This document shows, one piece after another, positions 59,284-64,000 of a stretch of 64,000 bases of DNA (positions are counted from its first letter, which is position 1; every line of letters begins with the position of its first letter). This DNA is from JAFGGT01 sp036733165 (GTDB taxonomy: Archaea; Methanobacteriota_B; Thermococci; Methanofastidiosales; NM3), in the NCBI GenBank assembly GCA_036733165.1, contig DAINBB010000001.1:81609-145608 (forward strand). The letters are read 5' to 3'. Below the pieces are notes generated by a model, which was not told the DNA's origin, made no database searches, and worked only from the letters and a program-made list of their open reading frames with translations. Position numbers and translations under genes: made by a program.

Positions 59284-60672
59284 ATGGACCCGAGGATAGC
59301 CGACACGAACGCCAGGTACCATGGGCTCCCCCCAAGGCTTTTGATGGAGAACGCAGGCAGGGGCATGGCGGACTATATAAAAGAGAACTACAGCCCCGGG
59401 AACGTGTGCATAATCTGCGGCACCGGCAACAAGGGGGGCGACGGATTCGTCATTGCCAGGCATCTCGAGGGCCATTGCAATGTGGATGTGATCATTCCGC
59501 ACGGACCGTCAAGGATAAGGACGCCTGAGTCCAGGGAAAACTTCAAGGTGCTCTCAAGGTGCCGTGTCAGGGTCATGGAGTCTTTCAATCCCCCCGAGGA
59601 GTGGAACTACGACCTTATAGTCGACGCGATGCTGGGCACTGGCGTCAGGGGCGAGGTCAAGGAACCATACCTGTCCTACATCAGAAAGATAAACGAGCTT
59701 GATATCCCCAAGGTATCCGTGGACCTGCCATCGGGCCAGGGATCCTCAACGCCAGTAGACTCCGACAAGGTGGTATCGTTCCACGTTCAAAAGCATGAGG
59801 GCGCCGTCACGCTGCCCATCGGCATACCGTATCCGATGGACCGTACCTGCGGGCCCGGCAACGTCAAGTTCATGGACAGGAGGCCTTCGTACGCCCATAA
59901 GGGTCATGGAGGGTCCGTGGCCGTGATCGGAGGTTCGGAGAGGTACCATGGAGCACCCATATACGCCTCCCGCGCGGCAGCGATCATCTGCGACCTTTCA
60001 TACGTGGTCGCCCCGGAGACCGTTTCGGGGCCCATAAGATGTTTCGGCCCGGACATCATCGTGGAGGAGACCAATGGTGAGAATCTGGACGACTCCCTTC
60101 TGGACCTGAAGGTACTGGACGATGTGGACAGCATCCTTTGCGGGGTGGGTGCCGGAAAGGCTCCGAAGACCGCAAAGTCCCTGAGAAGGCTCTACGAGGA
60201 ATGCAAGAAACCCCTCATAATCGATGCCGACGGACTGTTCCCCCTCAGGGAACACCTCGACCTTTTGCATGAAAACATCTGCATAACGCCCCATGCCAAC
60301 GAGTTCGCCTCGCTTTTCGGTGAGCTCCCGGCGGCACATGCGGAAAGAAAGAAGACCGTCGAGGAAACGGCGAAGGAGTATGGCTGCATCATCCTGCTCA
60401 AGGGCGAAACGGACATAATTTCCTATAAGGGTGACACCTGGGAGAACAGGACGGGAAACGAGGGCATGACAACGGGGGGCACCGGCGACATACTGGCGGG
60501 GTGCACGGCGGCATTCGCAGCAAAGAACGGTTTGTTCGAATCGGCATTGGCCTCTGCGTTCGTGGTCGGCCTGGCCGGGGACATGGTCTATGCCAACAAG
60601 GACCTTTTCTATACGGCCTCGGACGTCCTTTCGATGCTGCCGGAAGCGTTGAGCTTCTGCAGCCGTTTTTAA
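59284..60672 (+). CDS. nnr: Bifunctional NAD(P)HX epimerase/dehydratase
   Basis: A 462-residue repair enzyme for hydrated NAD(P)H. The N-terminal epimerase domain (about 1-200) has MENAGRGMADYI and CGTGNKGGDGFVIARHL. The C-terminal ADP-dependent dehydratase domain has VIGGSERYHGAP, DADGLFPL, ITPHANEFASLFG and TTGGTGDILAGCTAAF. The fusion is the normal prokaryotic Nnr plan and the length is slightly short. It precedes the mevalonate kinase gene, which has its own promoter. Confidence 0.94.
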   Translation: MDPRIADTNARYHGLPPRLLMENAGRGMADYIKENYSPGNVCIICGTGNKGGDGFVIARHLEGHCNVDVIIPHGPSRIRTPESRENFKVLSRCRVRVMESFNPPEEWNYDLIVDAMLGTGVRGEVKEPYLSYIRKINELDIPKVSVDLPSGQGSSTPVDSDKVVSFHVQKHEGAVTLPIGIPYPMDRTCGPGNVKFMDRRPSYAHKGHGGSVAVIGGSERYHGAPIYASRAAAIICDLSYVVAPETVSGPIRCFGPDIIVEETNGENLDDSLLDLKVLDDVDSILCGVGAGKAPKTAKSLRRLYEECKKPLIIDADGLFPLREHLDLLHENICITPHANEFASLFGELPAAHAERKKTVEETAKEYGCIILLKGETDIISYKGDTWENRTGNEGMTTGGTGDILAGCTAAFAAKNGLFESALASAFVVGLAGDMVYANKDLFYTASDVLSMLPEALSFCSRF

Positions 60673-60709
60673 TCTATTGTCGTATTTGTTTCCTTTTTAA
60701 AATAAGGTA

Positions 60710-60756
60710 AACCAAAAACAATTTATAGCAACTAGATTACATCGCTCACAAGGAGG
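60710..60756 (+). promoter_or_regulatory. Mevalonate kinase promoter and ribosome site
   Basis: BRE AACCAAAAACA (60710-60720) and TATA box ATTTATAG (60721-60728) are followed by a strong AAGGAGG (60750-60756), six bases before the ATG at 60763. The predicted transcription start, about 60750, leaves only the ribosome site as leader. Confidence 0.55.
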
Positions 60757-60762
60757 ACTTTT

Positions 60763-61683
60763 ATGGGATTTGGAAGCGGATTCGGTAAGGTGATACTTTT
60801 CAATGAGCATTTCGTTGTTCATGGCGTGCCCGCCATAGTATCAGCTATCAGCATGAAGACCACGGCCACGGCGGAAAGGACCGGTGGCGAGTTCGAGTTC
60901 TATGATGACAGGATGGCCACACCAGGCTACAAGGACGATAAGATGGAACATCAGAGGGACTCCCTCAAGTACATCTTCGATGCCATGGGGCTTGACCAGG
61001 ACGGTGTCAGGATCGGGCTTGCCGGAGACCTCTACGCCGCAAGCGGCGTGGGAGCCAGCGCGGCATCCTGTGCGGCCATTGCCAGGGCGCTCTCGGATGA
61101 GTTCGATCTCGACTTCAGCGACGAGAATATAAATCGTGTCGCCTATGAGGGAGAGAGGGGATACCACGGCAGCCCGTCCGGCATCGACAACACAGCGGCC
61201 ACCTTCGGTGGACTGATATGGTTCCAGAAGGGGAGTCCCAACATCATGGAAAGGATGAACCTGAAAAGGCCAGTGAACATCGTCATGGGAAACACCGGCG
61301 TGGTTGCCAACACAAAGGCGGCAGTTGCCGGCGTGCAGGAAAGAAAGGAGTCATTTCCTGAGAAGTACGGCAAGATCTTCAGGTCGGCCGAAGAACTGGC
61401 GATCAGGGGCAGGGAAGCGATAAAGACCTTCGACCTTGATGCGCTTGGCGGACTGATGAACGAGAATCACAGGTTGTTGCAGGAGATAGAGGTCTCGAAC
61501 GGGGACCTGGACATGCTGGTAGACCTGGCGAGGGACGAGGGCGCGATAGGCGCAAAGATGACGGGAGGGGGACTCGGAGGGTACATGGTCGCCCTCACTC
61601 CAGAGGACGAGGTCCAGGAGAACGTCGCCTCCGCCATCGAGAAGAAGGGATTCAAGGTCCTCAGGACAAAGATAGGTGTTTAG
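60763..61683 (+). CDS. mvk: Mevalonate kinase
   Basis: A 306-residue GHMP kinase that makes 5-phosphomevalonate. Motif 1 is GKVILFNEHFVVHGVPAIV, the phosphate-binding motif 2 is AASGVGASAASCAAI, and motif 3 is KMTGGGLGGYMVAL. It is followed by UbiD, UbiX and aconitase X genes. The product therefore most likely enters the archaeal anhydromevalonate-phosphate route rather than the classical phosphomevalonate kinase route. Confidence 0.95.
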   Translation: MGFGSGFGKVILFNEHFVVHGVPAIVSAISMKTTATAERTGGEFEFYDDRMATPGYKDDKMEHQRDSLKYIFDAMGLDQDGVRIGLAGDLYAASGVGASAASCAAIARALSDEFDLDFSDENINRVAYEGERGYHGSPSGIDNTAATFGGLIWFQKGSPNIMERMNLKRPVNIVMGNTGVVANTKAAVAGVQERKESFPEKYGKIFRSAEELAIRGREAIKTFDLDALGGLMNENHRLLQEIEVSNGDLDMLVDLARDEGAIGAKMTGGGLGGYMVALTPEDEVQENVASAIEKKGFKVLRTKIGV

Positions 61684-61693
61684 GAGGCATGAT

Positions 61694-62998
61694 ATGGAAC
61701 TTAGGAAATTCCTCTCCAGGATGGAATCGGACGGGGAGCTCCTCAGGGTCACCAAGGAGGTCGACCCTGAATACGAGATAGCAAACATCATGTACTCCCT
61801 GAACGAGAGGCCTGTGATATTCGAAAATGTAAAAGGATATGATTACCCTGTTTTCGGAGGCATAACGTCCACAAGGGACCTCATCGCGAAGGGATTGGGG
61901 ACCACAAAGGAAAGCACCCTCCTAAAACTCGTTGAGGCGCTTAGGGAGCCCAAGGAGCCCCGTATCATCCGGGACGCGCCGTGCCAAGAGGTGATCGATA
62001 GGCATCCCGACCTTGACACGCTTCCGATACTTCACCACCTTCCCGGGGACGGGGGGAGGTACGGGACCGCCACCATAGCGATAATAAAGGACCCCGAGAC
62101 AGGCAGGAACGCATGCTACCACAGGCTGATGCAAATTGGGAAGGACAGGTTCACCGCCAGGGTGATACCCAACAGACAGACGAGGACCACATACGACAAG
62201 ACCGACGAGGACCTCGAGATGGCAGTGTGCATCGGGAACTCGGTGGCCGTCATGGTCGCCGCATCCCTTGGACCGCCTCCCGGGGTGGACGAGCTATCAA
62301 TAGCCAACGCCCTGGACAGGACGGACCTCGTGAAGTGCGTGACAAAGGACCTGGAAGTGCCGGCCCAGGCAGAGATAGTGCTTGAGGGAAGGCTGACCAA
62401 GGATGTGGACAGGGAGGGTCCCTTCGTGGACCTCACGGAGACAAGGGACTTCGAAAGGCGGGAACCCGTCTTCGTGGTGGACTGCATCACCCACAGGAAG
62501 GACGCCATGTACCAGGCCCTCATACCCGGAAGGATGGAGCACAAAATCCTGATGGGAATGCCCAAGGAACCGACGATATACGACGAGGTCAGCAAGGTGT
62601 GCGACTGCAAGAACGTCCTCATGACGATGGGGGGCGGATGCTGGCTACACGGCGTGGTCCAGATCGGCAAGAAGGGACCAGACGACGGGAAGAAGGCGAT
62701 AGAGGCCGCCTTCAGGGGGCACAGGAGCATGAAGAGCGTCACCATCGTGGAAGGGGACGTGGACATATACGACCCCAGGTCTGTGGAGTGGGCGGTCGCG
62801 ACGAGATTCCAGGCCGACAAGGACCTTGTGGTGCTCGAGAAACAGCCGGGATCGTCCCTTGACCCGAGCGGTGACCACTCGGGAAAGAAGACGCTGACCG
62901 CCAAGACGGGTTTCGACGCCACGAAACCGTTCGACGTCGATCCGGGCAAGTACGAGGTCGTGAAATACGAGAAGGTGGACCCTAACAAGTACATCTAA
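61694..62998 (+). CDS. UbiD-family decarboxylase, probable anhydromevalonate phosphate decarboxylase
   Basis: A 434-residue prenylated-FMN enzyme. It has MELRKFLSRMESDGELLRV at the start, the conserved Arg/Glu region of the UbiD site (VDREGPFVDLTETRDF) and FVVDCITHRKDAMYQALIPG. The archaeal mevalonate pathway uses a UbiD homologue to decarboxylate trans-anhydromevalonate 5-phosphate to isopentenyl phosphate. The position between mevalonate kinase and UbiX/AcnX supports that role over ubiquinone synthesis. TAGGAGG precedes the ATG at 61694, 10 bases after the kinase stop. Confidence 0.9.
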   Translation: MELRKFLSRMESDGELLRVTKEVDPEYEIANIMYSLNERPVIFENVKGYDYPVFGGITSTRDLIAKGLGTTKESTLLKLVEALREPKEPRIIRDAPCQEVIDRHPDLDTLPILHHLPGDGGRYGTATIAIIKDPETGRNACYHRLMQIGKDRFTARVIPNRQTRTTYDKTDEDLEMAVCIGNSVAVMVAASLGPPPGVDELSIANALDRTDLVKCVTKDLEVPAQAEIVLEGRLTKDVDREGPFVDLTETRDFERREPVFVVDCITHRKDAMYQALIPGRMEHKILMGMPKEPTIYDEVSKVCDCKNVLMTMGGGCWLHGVVQIGKKGPDDGKKAIEAAFRGHRSMKSVTIVEGDVDIYDPRSVEWAVATRFQADKDLVVLEKQPGSSLDPSGDHSGKKTLTAKTGFDATKPFDVDPGKYEVVKYEKVDPNKYI

Positions 62999-63003
62999 GA
63001 AAG

Positions 63004-63055
63004 CTTTTATATAAAATCAAGGTTAATTGAGATTGATGGCCACTGGCCGTCGATC
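63004..63055 (+). promoter_or_regulatory. ubiX-acnX promoter and leader hairpin
   Basis: TATA box CTTTTATATAAAAT (63004-63017) is followed by an 11-bp stem, GATTGATGGCC/GGCCGTCGATC with two G-U pairs and a three-base loop (63031-63055), near the predicted RNA start. It may be the 5' end structure of the mRNA, or a terminator for the upstream transcript. Confidence 0.45.
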
Positions 63056-63076
63056 TATCTTCTTAGAGGAGATGAT

Positions 63077-63628
63077 ATGAGGATAATTATTGGTATTACC
63101 GGCGCCTCCGGCTTCTGCTTGGCCTCGGGCTTGATAAGGGAGCTCAAGGAACAAGGTGTTGAGATACACCTTGTCGTGTCCGACGCAGCAAAGAAGGTGG
63201 GCAAGATCGAGGGATGTGACATCGACGCCACCATGGCCATGGCGGACAGGACCTATTCCAACGACGAGCTGGAAGCGACGATATCGTCCTCAACATACAG
63301 GCTGGATGGCATGGTGATAGTACCATGTTCGCTCAAGACCCTCTCATCCGTGGCGAACGGACACTCTAACAACTTGATATCAAGAGCGGCCGAGAACATG
63401 ATAAGGATGGGACGCAGGCTCGTGATCATGCCAAGGGAGACGCCCTTCTCGCCCCAGGCCCTTGAGAACATGCACAAGTTATCCACCTACGGCGTGATCG
63501 TGATGCCGCCGGTGATAGCGTATTATACAATGCCAAAGGACATGGATGACATCAATGCCTTCTTCATCGGGAAGGTGCTCGACGTGTTCGGAATGGAGCA
63601 CGACCTGCCCCGATGGAAGGGAGTGTAG
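63077..63628 (+). CDS. ubiX: UbiX flavin prenyltransferase
   Basis: A 183-residue enzyme that prenylates reduced FMN to make the cofactor of UbiD. It has the GITGASGFCLASGLI FMN-binding start, VIVPCSLKTLSSVANG with the conserved Ser/Lys, and LVIMPRETPFS. A GAGGAGATGAT ribosome site precedes the ATG. Its linkage to the UbiD gene is functional: the decarboxylase cannot work without this cofactor. Confidence 0.96.
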   Translation: MRIIIGITGASGFCLASGLIRELKEQGVEIHLVVSDAAKKVGKIEGCDIDATMAMADRTYSNDELEATISSSTYRLDGMVIVPCSLKTLSSVANGHSNNLISRAAENMIRMGRRLVIMPRETPFSPQALENMHKLSTYGVIVMPPVIAYYTMPKDMDDINAFFIGKVLDVFGMEHDLPRWKGV

Positions 63629-63641
63629 AGCTGGTGGAAGA

Positions 63642-64000
63642 ATGCAACTGACAAAAGAGGAACAATCAATCTATGACGGAGAGCGGGGCGAGGTGGCCCA
63701 AAAGGCCATGGAGATACTGGCCGCCCTGGGAAAGATATACGATGCGGAGAGACTGGTGCCTGTCAAGAGCGTGCAGATAGCGGGCGTCAGCTTCAAGAAT
63801 CTCGGTGATGCGGGAACGGAGTTCCTTGAGTGGTGGGTGGACCACGGCGCCAAGGTGAACGCCTACTCAACCCTAAATCCCGCAGGGATAGACCTTTCAA
63901 GATGGAAGGAGCTCGGTTTCCTAGAGGACTTCTCAAAGAGCCAGCAGTATATCGTGGACCTTTACGAGAAGATGGGAATAATCCCTACATGCACCTGTAC
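63642..64000 (+). CDS. Aconitase X catalytic domain, probable phosphomevalonate dehydratase large subunit (cut by window edge)
   Basis: The first 119 residues open MQLTKEEQSIYDGERGEVA and continue with AMEILAALGKIYDAERLVPV, VQIAGVSFKNLGDAG and IIPTCTC, the aconitase X N-terminal signature. In archaea, AcnX dehydrates 5-phosphomevalonate to trans-anhydromevalonate 5-phosphate together with a separate small subunit, which may follow beyond the window. It lies 13 bases after ubiX. Confidence 0.92.
   Translation, partial: MQLTKEEQSIYDGERGEVAQKAMEILAALGKIYDAERLVPVKSVQIAGVSFKNLGDAGTEFLEWWVDHGAKVNAYSTLNPAGIDLSRWKELGFLEDFSKSQQYIVDLYEKMGIIPTCTC

Overview
The window is archaeal. It carries an A-type (V/A) ATP synthase operon, a form III RuBisCO, a Kae1 gene, an archaeal split glutamate synthase, methanococcal-type S-layer proteins, ether-lipid genes (HMG-CoA reductase, geranylgeranyl-reductase family), an archaeal RtcA, and many promoters with clear BRE plus TATA elements. 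Several of these appear to give leaderless mRNAs; other genes use GGTGA-type ribosome sites. The gene set suits a euryarchaeal or Thermoplasmata-like organism that is not a halophile. I cannot fix the order from this window. An FrhB-type subunit hints at F420 use.

Layout. 1-592: N-terminal part of kae1 on the minus strand. 778-2184: RuBisCO behind a structured leader. 2305-10181: ATP synthase operon H-I-K-E-C-F-A-B-D. 10183-13087: AbrB-ACT protein, nadA, HAD phosphatase, DUF2284 protein and tRNA-Gln(CTG). 13131-16621: an aryl-acid operon (CoA ligase, tiny membrane protein, SSS symporter, tandem-ACT protein) behind a leader that encodes a Tyr-rich 30-residue peptide. 16630-25531: mixed housekeeping genes (rtcA, ogt, pcm, DUF371, glycosyltransferase, HMG-CoA reductase) plus a membrane thiol-redox protein pair. 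25592-26225: bioY with a BirA-like operator. 26300-28516: two convergent, overlapping exported proteins. 28612-35673: three S-layer genes, two of them identical. 35806-40027: an unknown protein, AmmeMemoRadiSam radical SAM enzyme, geranylgeranyl reductase family protein, ferredoxin and an exported zinc-ribbon protein. 40223-52913: a nitrogen-assimilation island (amt-glnK twice, PEP/pyruvate-binding protein, PAS protein, FrhB-like plus three-part glutamate synthase, glnA, HTH regulator). 52942-55125: two exported TPR proteins. 55215-55329: a predicted small RNA. 55417-60672: GTPase, transglutaminase-like protein, GNAT, lipoprotein, NAD(P)HX repair enzyme. 60763-64000: mevalonate kinase, UbiD, UbiX and aconitase X, which are steps of the archaeal anhydromevalonate-phosphate pathway.

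The most interesting signal links the S-layer genes to the intergenic region at 55.2-55.3 kb. A minus-strand promoter there is nearly identical over 42 bp to the promoter of the first S-layer gene. It would make an RNA of about 75 nt whose hairpin loop is complementary to the Shine-Dalgarno region of the two identical S-layer genes. A second 11-nt block is complementary to their codons 6-9, in the correct order and with almost the same spacing. This looks like a trans-acting antisense RNA that silences one S-layer type when the other is made.

A second theme is extracytoplasmic thiol chemistry. The S-layer precursors carry 18-19 cysteines. The window also encodes a double-thioredoxin CcdA-like membrane protein, a thioredoxin-TPR membrane protein, and three exported proteins that share a C-x3-C-x-P-[FY]-R motif resembling the cysteine site of the DsbD alpha domain.
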